From positions 1 to 11,898 of the forward strand of contig JAFDAW010000082.1 in assembly GCA_019313605.1 (NCBI GenBank): DNA of 11,898 bases, read 5' to 3'. This document shows, piece by piece, positions 1 to 8,056 of the stretch. The notes under the pieces are model-generated. The model had not been told where the DNA came from, made no database searches, and worked only from the letters and a program-made list of their open reading frames with translations. The DNA is from Deltaproteobacteria bacterium. GTDB lineage: Bacteria > Myxococcota_A > UBA9160 > SMWR01. Position 1 is the first letter of the stretch, and each line of letters begins with the position of its first letter. A program made the position numbers and the translations under genes.

Positions 1-1
1 G

Positions 2-3000
2 TCGACCGCTGAAGGGGCTCGCGGCGACCGCGTCGCAGCCCAGGTGCTCCGGGGTGCCGTCGCGATTACGTTCACCGAGAAGGCCGCTGCAGAGATGAGC
101 GAGCGGATCGGCGACGCATTGCTCGATGTGGAGCGTGGGGAATCTGTCGATTAGCTAGAGGCTCCCGAGCCCGCGCTGCCCGCCGCCGAACTCTGCGCGC
201 GCGCGAGAGCGTTGCGTGGCTCGCTCGATCACCTCGTCGTGCAGACGATTCACGCCTACTGCCGGCGGCTTCTGGTCGAGAATTCCCTCGACGCGCGACT
301 CCACCCCAATCTCGAGATCGACGCGGACGGGCGCTTGCAGGAGCAGGCCGTTCGATTGGCGATGGAGGCGTCGCTCGAATCCGCGTACACGAATTCGGGA
401 GCCCCCGGCTTCCTCGCACTCGCCGCTCGCGGGTTCGGGCCGAGAGAGATCGAGCAAGCCCTGATCGCACTTTTGGATGCCGGATTCCCCTCACAAACGT
501 TGGGTGCAGATCCCGCAACGCCCGATCGCATCGCTGCGCTGATCGTTCGGCTTTGCGAACAGGTCGAGGGCTATGCGGCGATCGCCGGCGGAGACCTGCT
601 GACGGGGGGCAGCGTCACCATCGATACAGCGGAGTTTCTCGATTGGTTGCGTGCGACGTTGAACGAGGAGCCGCCTTCCGATCGCGCTGACTTCGCTGAA
701 TTCGTTGGGCGGCTTCGCGAGCGCTTGACTGATCGACTGCGCGGTCGTCTCAAGAAGTGGAGAAAGGGAGACTTCAACAAGAGCGAGACGGCTGCTGTTG
801 GCGATCGCGCGGAGCAGCTCTCTGCTTGCGTTGGCGAGCTCTTGCTGCATTTCGAGCACGTAATTTCGATCGATCTTGACTTGCTCGACGCCGCACGTAG
901 CGCGCTCGAGGCCCCACTCGCCGCCGCCGAAGCGCAGCTGCGATCGGCAGGTGTTCTCACGTTTTCGGCGCTGCTCGGTGAAGTGCGCTTCCTGCTCCGC
1001 GATCGACCCGATGTGGCCGCGAGGATCCGCGCGGGTATTGACCAGCTCCTCGTTGATGAATTTCAGGATACCGATCAATGTCAGTGCGAGATCGTGCGCG
1101 CGTTGGCGCTCGACGGCCCGGAAGATGCGCGCCCGGGGCTCTTCATCGTCGGCGACCCGAAGCAAAGCATCTACAGCTGGCGCCGGGCGGATCTGGCCGC
1201 ATACCGCGCATTCGTCGATGAGGTTTGCGAGTCGGGTGGCGAACTCGTGCGCTTGTCGGTTAATTTTCGATCGGTCCCAAACGTGTTGGACGAAGTCGAG
1301 CGCGTGATTGAGCCCGTGATGAAGCCGGTTCCCGGTGTTCAACCGGCGTTCGAGCGGCTGATCGCCAGCCCGGAACACGCGGATGCGGAGGGATTTCGTC
1401 GCGACCGCCTCCGGCCCGTCGAGTACTGGTTGCCCACCGGTTGGGATGGTGACGGAAATGGGCAACGCGCGACCGGCGCAGCCGAAGCAGTGCAGATCGA
1501 AGCTCTTGCGTTGGCGCGCGATTTGCGCGAACTGCACGATCGGCACGGCGTAGAATGGAAGTCGATCGGCGTGCTCTTTCGCAGCCGAGGGGATTGGGAG
1601 ATCTATCTGCCCGCACTGCGCCAAGCGGGGATTCCCTATGCGGCCGAGGGCGATCGCAACTACTACCGACGTCGCGAAGTCATCGATGCCTCCTGTCTCG
1701 TTCGATGCGTGTTCGACCCGAACGACCAGCTCGCATTGATCAGCTATCTGAGATCGGTGGCCGTTGGCGTTCCGGACGCGGCGTGGATTCCGCTCTGGTC
1801 TCGCGGCTTTCCCGATCAGTTTGCGAAGCTCGACGGCTCCGAGCCCGAGACCATCACCGCACTCGCCGTTTCAATTCGTGACGCTGCAAGCTCTGTGGCG
1901 GCGGAGGTTCCGGGCATCGAGCGAATCTCAGGATGGGAGGAAAACCTGCTCTGGGCGATCTCCGACATCGCCCAGTTGCGCGCGTCATTCGCGCGCGATC
2001 CTGCGGATGTTTTCATCGAAAAGCTGCGAACCCGAACCTTGTTCGAAGCGACGGAGTCCGCTCGCTATCTCGGAGCCTGGCGCTGTGCGAACCTCGAGCG
2101 CTTTTTTCGGGAGATCGGCCTGGAGTTGGAGGCGGGTCGAGACCCACACGAATTGGCGCGCCGGCTGCGGGCAGCCGTGGCTTCCGAGAAGGTCGCCGAA
2201 GAGGGTCGTCCCGCCGACTTGATGGCGGACGCCGTGAAGGTGATGACGATCCACGGCGCGAAGGGCCTCGGATTCGAACACGTCTACTTGATGCAGCTCC
2301 ACAAGGGGAGTGGGGGTGGGCCCGAGCGGCCCACGCAAGCCGCGGAGCTAGCAGGTGGATTCGAGTACCAGTTGCTCGGTGTGCCGACACTCGCGTGGGA
2401 TTGTGTGCTGCGCGAGCGGGAGCGGAGTGCCGAGGCCGAGCGGGTTCGCCTGCTCTATGTGGCGATGACGCGCGCCAAGCAGCGACTCGTGTTGACGGGG
2501 CTCTGGCCCGATCATCGGCGGCGTTCGGGCAGAGGGCAGAAAGGGCAGGCGATCGAGCAGATTCAGCCTCGCATCGAATCGACCGAGGGCCTCGCAGGTT
2601 GGTTGTCGGGCCCCGCTCTAGAGGGAACTTCCGACTTCGTCGATGGCTTCGGGACGCGCTGGTCGCTGCCCGATCTGGAAGCGGGCGAAGCGGCAGCCCC
2701 GTCGGGTACGCGTGTGAACGGCACCGAACTCCCGTCGGAATCCGAGATATCCGACGCATCGCACAGGCTCGCCGGGTTGAGAGCGAGCGCCGCCGAGCGC
2801 ATGTCTCGGCCGATGAGTGCGGCGGCTTCTGCGCGAGGCCGCGGAGACGATGATCCGGAGGTTTTCGAGCGCGCGGAAAGCCGCGAAAATGGTGCCGCTG
2901 CGCGCGCGATTGGCAGCGCGATTCACCGTGCCCTCGAGGAGTTCGATTTTACCGCGGACGTGAACGTGGAGATCGAACACCGGAGAGACGCGGTTGCTCG

Positions 3001-3409
3001 CGACCTCGCGCAATCCGCAGCAAACGATCGCGCGGGAGAGACGGTAGCCGCTGGAACGCAGCTGTGGGATCAAATTGCGCGAGGACGTCTGTTCGCGCGC
3101 CTGCGGGAATTGTCGGATCGAATTGTCGCCCGGGAGCTATCGGTTCTGAGTCCGCCAATCGACGACGAAGGCCCTGTGGGTTATTTCGTGGGCCAGATCG
3201 ATCTCGTTTACCGAGACCCCGACAACGACGAGATGGTGATCGTCGACTACAAGACGGGTGCGCTGGGCGACCGGGATGGCCTCCGAAACCCGGAGGCGTC
3301 GTACGCCGAGCAGGGAGACGCCTACCGGCGCTCACTCGAGAGTGCATTCGATCTCTCCTACACGCCGCGCTTCGAACTCTGGTTTCTCCAAGACGACGAA
3401 ATCGTCTGA
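2..3409 (+). CDS. RecB/AddA-type UvrD-family helicase-nuclease, 5' partial, with an in-frame TAG
   Basis: ATP-driven 3'-5' DNA helicase fused to a RecB-type nuclease, expected to resect double-strand breaks for recombination. The frame enters from the left edge with helicase motif Ia (AITFTEKAAAEM, 62-97), is cut by TAG at 152-154, then continues in the same frame to TGA at 3407-3409. Numbering from the TTG at 212: motif II DEFQD 282-286, motif III from G314 (GDPKQSIYSWRR), motif IV NFRS from N351, motif V TIHGAKGL 679-686, motif VI VAMTRAK around 751-757. The C-terminal PD-(D/E)XK nuclease keeps H905, D997, D1012-Y-K1014 and a Q1034...Y1038 motif. Walker A lies outside the window. The TTG at 212 falls inside the conserved helicase core and lacks a ribosome site, so it is not the true start. 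Size and architecture suit AddA; RecB is the alternative, so no symbol is given. An addB-like partner would be expected upstream. Confidence 0.9.
152..154 (+). other. In-frame TAG interrupting the helicase-nuclease
   Basis: The frame of motif Ia (62-97) and the frame of the long downstream ORF are the same. TAG at 152-154 lies between ERGESVD and LEAPEPALPA, and both sides read as continuous protein. One substitution would remove the stop. TAG also serves as the normal stop of the HEAT gene at 7008-7010, so genome-wide TAG reassignment is not supported. Real nonsense mutation and base-call error cannot be told apart from this sequence. Confidence 0.85.
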
Positions 3410-3465
3410 CGCTGAATGCTGCTTCGATTTCGGCCGATTTGCGCCATAATCCAGCCGAACTATCT

Positions 3466-3472
3466 GGGAGGA
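3466..3472 (+). promoter_or_regulatory. Ribosome binding site deciding the GTG start of the ALS-family gene
   Basis: GGGAGGA sits 5 nt before the GTG at 3478-3480, directly ahead of the conserved N-terminus MKASDLF. It rules out the much longer in-frame extension into the upstream gene. A CATAAT at 3445-3450 resembles a -10 box and could give the gene its own short leader. No convincing -35 box stands 16-18 nt upstream, so the promoter is only a possibility. Confidence 0.8.
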
Positions 3473-3477
3473 CTAGC

Positions 3478-5124
3478 GTGAAGGCATCCGATCTATTCGT
3501 AAAATGTCTGGAGGCCGAAGGCGTGACGCAGATCTTCGGCGTGCCCGGCGAAGAGAATGCCCACTTCATGATGTCACTCGAGGATTCTCCGATCGAATTC
3601 GTCTTGACCCGCCACGAGCAGGGCGCCTCCTTCATGGCGGAAGTTCACGGCCGACTCACGGGGGAGCCGGGTGTCTGCCTCGGAACATTGGGCCCGGGGG
3701 CAACGAACCTGATCACCGGTGTGGCAGACGCCAACATGGATCGCGCACCGCTGATCTGCCTCACCGGCCAGGCGGACAGCGAGCGTCAGCACAAAGAAAG
3801 CCACCAGCACATGGACGTGGTGAGCATGTTCGAGCCCGTGACGAAGTGGGCACAGGCGATCTTGCACCCCGACAATATTCCGGAGATCGTTCGAAAGGCG
3901 TTCAAGATCGCGACAACCGAGAAGCCCGGCGCGGCCCACATCGAACTCGCGGAGGACATTGCGCAGCTCGACGCGAAGACGATTCCGATCCCGGCCCAAC
4001 GCACACGCCGTGCTGTTCCCGCGGACAAGGTCGTCGACCAGGCGTGGGAGCTCATCAAGTCCGCGCGGTGCCCGGTGATTCTCGCCGGTAATGGAACGAT
4101 TCGAAAGCGCGCCAGCAAACAGCTTCGAAAATTCTGCGAACAGACGGGCATCGGCGTAGTGTGCACCTTCATGGCGAAGGGCTGCGTGGATATGGATTCA
4201 GAGCATTGTCTGTATACGATCGGCTTTCAGCGAAAAGATCACGTCGCCCACCTGATCGACGCCGCGGATGTCGTCATCTGCCTGGGCTATGACATGGTCG
4301 AATACCGCCCGCAGTTGTGGAATGGATCGGGTGACAAGGTAATCGTCCACATCGATTTCTTGGCTGCGGAGGTTGACGAAAACTATCGCGTGGCGGTCGA
4401 TGTCGTCGGAGACCTCGCTCATACCTTGTGGATGTTGAACGAGCGAGCGGCGAACGCCCCGGTCTCCTTCGACACCACCCATCAGCAGGTCGTGCGACGC
4501 GAGATGAGCGCTGAGTTCGCCGAGCACAAGGACGACGACACCAACGGACTGATCCGGCCCCAGAAAGCGATCTGGGATGCACGTCAGGTGATGGGCCCAC
4601 ACGATGTACTCTTGAGTGATGTGGGTGTCCACAAAATGTGGATTGCGCGTTACTACCAATGTCACGAGCCGAATACCTGCCTGATTCCCAACGGATTCTG
4701 CTCGATGGGCTTCGCGCTGCCCGGCGCGATCTCCGCACAGCGCGTGTTCCCGGACCGACGCATCATGGCGATCTGCGGCGACGCGGGTTTCTTGATGAAC
4801 GTTCAGGAGATGGAGACTGCCGTGCGGATCGGATCAAATATTGTCGTGATGATCTGGGAAGATCACGAGTATGGTCTGATCGCCTGGAAACAACAGAACG
4901 AATTCGGCCGCCACACGGACCTGAGCTTCGGCAATCCCGATTTCGTCACACTCGCCCAGTCCTTTGGATGGAATGGCTACCGGGTCGAGAAGAGTGTAGA
5001 GCTCCGCTCGACGCTCGAGGAGGCGTTCCTCGCCGAGGGGCCGAGTCTGGTGGTGATTCCGATCGACTATCGGGAAAACGCGATCGTGACTCAGCGACTC
5101 GGAAACCTTCAATGTCCGATCTGA
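3478..5124 (+). CDS. Acetolactate synthase-family thiamine-diphosphate enzyme
   Basis: Probably condenses two pyruvates to 2-acetolactate and CO2 in the cytoplasm. The 548-residue product has the usual length and three-domain order of the family: an N-terminal ThDP pyrimidine-binding domain (about 1-170), a central domain (about 190-320) and a C-terminal pyrophosphate-binding domain (about 370-530). E47 in RHEQGA is the expected cofactor-activating glutamate, and GPGATNL follows in the same domain. The Mg/ThDP motif starts at G434-D435-A436-G437, with D462 and E464 27 and 29 residues after D435. Aspartate rather than asparagine at the second metal position is as I recall for catabolic (AlsS-type) enzymes. 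No regulatory small subunit (ilvN) or acetolactate decarboxylase lies beside it, so branched-chain synthesis, acetoin formation or another 2-oxoacid substrate all remain open. It follows the helicase-nuclease by 68 bp. Start chosen from the ribosome site and conserved N-terminus. Confidence 0.9.
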   Translation: MKASDLFVKCLEAEGVTQIFGVPGEENAHFMMSLEDSPIEFVLTRHEQGASFMAEVHGRLTGEPGVCLGTLGPGATNLITGVADANMDRAPLICLTGQADSERQHKESHQHMDVVSMFEPVTKWAQAILHPDNIPEIVRKAFKIATTEKPGAAHIELAEDIAQLDAKTIPIPAQRTRRAVPADKVVDQAWELIKSARCPVILAGNGTIRKRASKQLRKFCEQTGIGVVCTFMAKGCVDMDSEHCLYTIGFQRKDHVAHLIDAADVVICLGYDMVEYRPQLWNGSGDKVIVHIDFLAAEVDENYRVAVDVVGDLAHTLWMLNERAANAPVSFDTTHQQVVRREMSAEFAEHKDDDTNGLIRPQKAIWDARQVMGPHDVLLSDVGVHKMWIARYYQCHEPNTCLIPNGFCSMGFALPGAISAQRVFPDRRIMAICGDAGFLMNVQEMETAVRIGSNIVVMIWEDHEYGLIAWKQQNEFGRHTDLSFGNPDFVTLAQSFGWNGYRVEKSVELRSTLEEAFLAEGPSLVVIPIDYRENAIVTQRLGNLQCPI

Positions 5125-5191
5125 GAGATCTACGATTTTTCCGGACCGTAGGGTTCGACAATCGCGCCAACGGCGATCAGATTTCTAGACC

Positions 5192-6601
5192 GTGAGCGAA
5201 GAATCCGAGGCCATCGACTGCCAATCCGTTCGGCAGATTCTCGCGCGAGAATCTGCAGGCGGGGTGGTGACGCTGCGCGGCTGGGTGCGCACCGCGCGCC
5301 ACTCGAAGGGGGTTTCGTTTCTCGAGGTCAGTGATGGTTCGTGTTTTGCGGGCCTTCAAGTGGTTGCCGCACCCGAACTCGAGAATTTCGAAACGGAACT
5401 GCGCCACCTTCAGACGGGTTGCGCGGTGTCGGTCGTCGGCGAAGTCGTCGATTCGCCCGGCAAAGGTCAGCGATTCGAGCTGCAGGCACAGCGCATCGAT
5501 GTGGTCGGCACGGTCGCTGAAGATTATCCGCTGCAGAAGAAGCGGCATTCGTTCGAATTTCTGCGCACTCTCGCGCATTTGCGGCCGCGCACGAATACCC
5601 TGGGTGCGGTGTTTCGCATTCGCAACGCCGCCTCCGCGGCGGTTCACGAGTTCTTTCAAGAGCGCGACTTCCTACTGCTGCACACGCCGATCATCACGTC
5701 ATCGGATGCCGAAGGTGCCGGCCAGATGTTTCGCGTCTCGACCCTGGACGCGGGTGACCCTCCGCGCACTGAAAGCCGATCGGTCGATTTTGGACAGGAT
5801 TTCTTTGGGCGCGAAACCTTCCTCACGGTTTCGGGGCAACTCGAGGCCGAAATTGCCGCGCTCGCACTCACCAACGTCTACACATTCGGCCCCACCTTCC
5901 GCGCCGAAAATTCCAATACGAGCCGGCATCTCGCAGAGTTCTGGATGATCGAACCCGAGATGGCGTTTTGTGAACTCGATGGTAACGTGGATCTCGCGGA
6001 GGCTTTTTTGAAACACGTGATTTCGCGTGTTCTGGAGCGATGCCCCGACGACATGGCGTTCTTCAATGAGCGCATCGACAAGACAGTGCTCGAAACCCTG
6101 CAGCACATTGTCGACACACCTTTCGAACGGATCAGTTACACCGATGCGGTCGGGATCCTCGAGCGCAGCGGGGAGAGTTTCGAGTTTCCAGTGAAGTGGG
6201 GAGTGGACCTTCAGAGCGAGCACGAGCGCTACCTGACCGAAAAGCACATCGGAAAGCCGATCGTCGTCACCGACTATCCCGCGACGATCAAGGCCTTCTA
6301 CATGTATCTGAACGACGACGAGAAAACCGTTCGAGCGATGGATGTGCTGGTCCCGAAGGTCGGTGAGATCGTGGGTGGTTCGCAGCGCGAGCATCGGTTG
6401 GACGTCCTCGAACGCCGGATGACAGACCAGGATCTCGACCAGGCCGCGTATTGGTGGTACCTCGATTTGCGCCGCTATGGGTCGGTGCCTCACTCGGGTT
6501 TCGGCCTCGGGTTCGAACGCATCGTTCAGTTCATGACGGGAATGGCAAATATCCGCGACGTGATTCCGTTTCCGCGGGTGCCGGGGTCGGCTGAGTTTTA
6601 A
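5192..6601 (+). CDS. asnS: Asparaginyl-tRNA synthetase
   Basis: Class IIb aminoacyl-tRNA synthetase that charges tRNA-Asn with asparagine in the cytoplasm. The 469 residues match the bacterial family length. Residues about 20-115 form the OB-fold anticodon-binding domain (VTLRGWVRTAR). The catalytic domain follows, with EGAGQMFRVSTLD and FLTVSGQLEAE, motif 2 beginning F236-R237-A238-E239 and running through NSNTSRHLAEFW, and motif 3 G436-FGLGFER-443. The ending IRDVIPFPRVPGSAEF is typical of AsnRS and separates it from AspRS, which also has an extra GAD-type insertion absent here. The GTG start at 5192 has only a weak upstream purine stretch. It is chosen because it puts a short leader ahead of the OB fold; a slightly different start is possible. 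It begins 67 bp after the ALS gene. Its presence implies direct Asn-tRNA formation, without excluding the GatCAB route. Confidence 0.97.
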   Translation: MSEESEAIDCQSVRQILARESAGGVVTLRGWVRTARHSKGVSFLEVSDGSCFAGLQVVAAPELENFETELRHLQTGCAVSVVGEVVDSPGKGQRFELQAQRIDVVGTVAEDYPLQKKRHSFEFLRTLAHLRPRTNTLGAVFRIRNAASAAVHEFFQERDFLLLHTPIITSSDAEGAGQMFRVSTLDAGDPPRTESRSVDFGQDFFGRETFLTVSGQLEAEIAALALTNVYTFGPTFRAENSNTSRHLAEFWMIEPEMAFCELDGNVDLAEAFLKHVISRVLERCPDDMAFFNERIDKTVLETLQHIVDTPFERISYTDAVGILERSGESFEFPVKWGVDLQSEHERYLTEKHIGKPIVVTDYPATIKAFYMYLNDDEKTVRAMDVLVPKVGEIVGGSQREHRLDVLERRMTDQDLDQAAYWWYLDLRRYGSVPHSGFGLGFERIVQFMTGMANIRDVIPFPRVPGSAEF

Positions 6602-6620
6602 TCGGCTGAGGTCAGGTCGG

Positions 6621-7010
6621 ATGACTAGGGGGCTCTCGGAGTTGAACGGATCTGAGAAAGCGGAGGAAGCACTCGAGCGGGATGACCCGGTGGAGTTGAT
6701 GGACTGGATTCTCGAACTCGCGTCCGAAGGCGGCGATCGAGCGCTCGCGGAGAATTGTTGTGCGCGGCTCGCGCGCCACCGCAATGCGATGGTTCGCGGC
6801 AACGCGATGCTCGGCTTCGGACACCTCGCGCGTCGCTTTGGCCGCCTCGATGCCCAGCGCATCAAGCGGCTCGTCGACACGGCCCTCCACGATGGCAGCG
6901 GATATGTGCGTGAGCAGGCCCGATCCGCAGCCGAGGATCTGAGGACCTTTCTCGCCTGGGAGTTCGAGTTGGCCGACGACGAACCGAACGATCAGGCCGC
7001 GCACACGTAG
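6621..7010 (+). CDS. Small HEAT-repeat protein of unknown function
   Basis: A 129-residue soluble protein without signal peptide or membrane segment. Residues about 20-115 are paired amphipathic helices with the HEAT pattern: ALAENCCARLARHRNAMVRGNAMLGFGHLARR, then a second unit around LVDTALHDGSGYVREQARSAAEDL. The D/N-x-x-VR turn that marks HEAT repeats occurs twice (NAMVRGNA and SGYVREQA). Such repeats usually bind other proteins, so a scaffold or partner role is inferred; no catalytic residues are seen. GAGG at 6608-6611 lies 9 nt before the ATG. Only 19 bp separate it from asnS, so co-transcription is likely, though the pairing does not itself show a role in translation. Its 3' end overlaps the convergent glycosyltransferase gene by 19 bp. 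Resemblance to HEAT-like immunity proteins of toxin systems is generic, and no toxin gene is nearby. Confidence 0.8.
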   Translation: MTRGLSELNGSEKAEEALERDDPVELMDWILELASEGGDRALAENCCARLARHRNAMVRGNAMLGFGHLARRFGRLDAQRIKRLVDTALHDGSGYVREQARSAAEDLRTFLAWEFELADDEPNDQAAHT

Positions 7011-8002
7011 TCGACTCCGTCGCACAGCCCCGCGCGGTCGAGCGCAGCGCGGATTTCGGCGCGTGCCGTCGCACCCGCTACCGATACTACGAGCCGTTGC
7101 TGAGGAGAGCGGAGCCATTCGTCCGGGTGGACGACCGGGGCGCCCGCGATGGCATTGCCGATGCGTCCCGGGTGGAGTTCGAGGATTGCGCTCGGTCGCT
7201 TGCCGTGTTTCCGAAGTGCGTTTTGCAGACTGCGCCCGGTTCCCCCGTAACCCCATAGCGCGTAGGTGTTCGAGTTTTCGAGAAAGGAATTGGCAAGATG
7301 TGCCGCCTTGCAGGCTGTGAAGCGCTGGATCGAGTAGGTCTCGCTGGTGCGCGAGAGGCGCTCGGGTCGATCTCGCCATGCGAGCAGCCTACGAGGCACG
7401 ACGTCTAGCTCCAGGCCCGCGGTGAGCAAGCGGAGCACGAGGTCGTAGTCCTCAGCCCAACCGCAATCACGGTAGGGGTGGGCGCGCAGAATCTCGCTGC
7501 GGATCATCAGGCTGGGATGGGCGATCGGGCATTCGACGAACGCTTCTGCACGGATCTTCTGTGGAGAATCGATCGAGTTGAGCCAGTGCTCGTAGGCGCG
7601 CATCCCGTCTCGCAGGTCGCTCCGGGGAAAAAGGCGAACGCGACATCCGACAGCCGCCAGCGCGGGATTGCCCTCCAGCGCAGCAGACTGAGCGGCGATC
7701 CGGTCGCGGTGCATCCAGTCGTCAGCATCCATGCGTGCCACCAATCGGCCCCTGCAATGCTCGACGCCATCGATCAGGGTTGGAACGAGGCCTCGATGGG
7801 GTCGATCGAACAGCCGGAACCGCGGGTCCATCGCCGAAAACTCTCTGGCGATATCGGATCCGCGATCGAAAGATCCGTCGTCGACCACGATGCACTCCCA
7901 ATCGGGGTCCGTCTGGCGTTGGATGCTGCGCAAGCAGGTGGGCAGCGTTTCAACCGCGTTGAATACCGGCAGGAGAATCGAGGTTCGGGGGGGATGCGGC
8001 AT
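6992..8002 (-). CDS. Family 2 glycosyltransferase with C-terminal Rossmann-like domain
   Basis: Transfers a sugar from a nucleotide-sugar donor to an unknown acceptor, probably for surface polysaccharide or glycan at the inner face of the membrane. Of 336 residues, 1-220 form a GT-A fold: TSILLPVFNAVETL at the start, D41-D42-G43 for the nucleotide, a D92-A-D94 metal motif, and E184-D185 in GWAEDYDL as the likely catalytic-base region. Residues about 245-336 form a second small domain opening with W250-GYGGTGR, a glycine-rich nucleotide-binding-like loop, followed by alternating helices and strands. It resembles the tail domain seen after some sugar methyltransferases and GT2 enzymes. No membrane helix is visible. 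ATG at 8000-8002 (complement) is preceded by AGGGA a few bases upstream. It follows the PHP lipoprotein gene by 54 bp on the same strand, so they probably form one transcript. Donor and acceptor cannot be read from the sequence. Confidence 0.92.
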   Translation of the reverse strand: MPHPPRTSILLPVFNAVETLPTCLRSIQRQTDPDWECIVVDDGSFDRGSDIAREFSAMDPRFRLFDRPHRGLVPTLIDGVEHCRGRLVARMDADDWMHRDRIAAQSAALEGNPALAAVGCRVRLFPRSDLRDGMRAYEHWLNSIDSPQKIRAEAFVECPIAHPSLMIRSEILRAHPYRDCGWAEDYDLVLRLLTAGLELDVVPRRLLAWRDRPERLSRTSETYSIQRFTACKAAHLANSFLENSNTYALWGYGGTGRSLQNALRKHGKRPSAILELHPGRIGNAIAGAPVVHPDEWLRSPQQRLVVSVAGATARAEIRAALDRAGLCDGVDYVCAA

Positions 8003-8056
8003 GACTTCCCTGGGTATTGAAACTGCACCTTCGCAAACTGGGTCAGCCGTGGTCGA

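Noticed and set aside
152..154. TAG reassigned to an amino acid in this organism
   Set aside because: TAG is the normal stop of the HEAT gene at 7008-7010, and no other gene here has an internal TAG.
491..1624. Long minus-strand ORF of 377 codons opposite the helicase-nuclease
   Set aside because: It lies wholly antisense to a gene with clear conserved motifs, and its product is Arg/Cys/His-rich with no recognisable domain. High GC commonly creates such shadow frames.
3064..3477. In-frame N-terminal extension of the acetolactate synthase family gene
   Set aside because: The extension overlaps the nuclease domain of the upstream gene and is low-complexity and Arg-rich. The GTG at 3478 has a strong ribosome site and the family's conserved first residues.
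5130..5151. Possible terminator between the ALS gene and asnS (CTACG...CGTAG)
   Set aside because: Only a 5-bp stem with a 12-nt loop and no T-run after it; too weak to call.
5699..6880. Minus-strand ORF of 393 codons opposite asnS and the HEAT gene
   Set aside because: It is antisense to an unmistakable asparaginyl-tRNA synthetase and spans two real genes. The translation has no coherent domain.
6621..7010. HEAT protein as the immunity partner of a toxin system
   Set aside because: HEAT repeats alone are not specific, and no toxin, secretion or restriction gene lies nearby.
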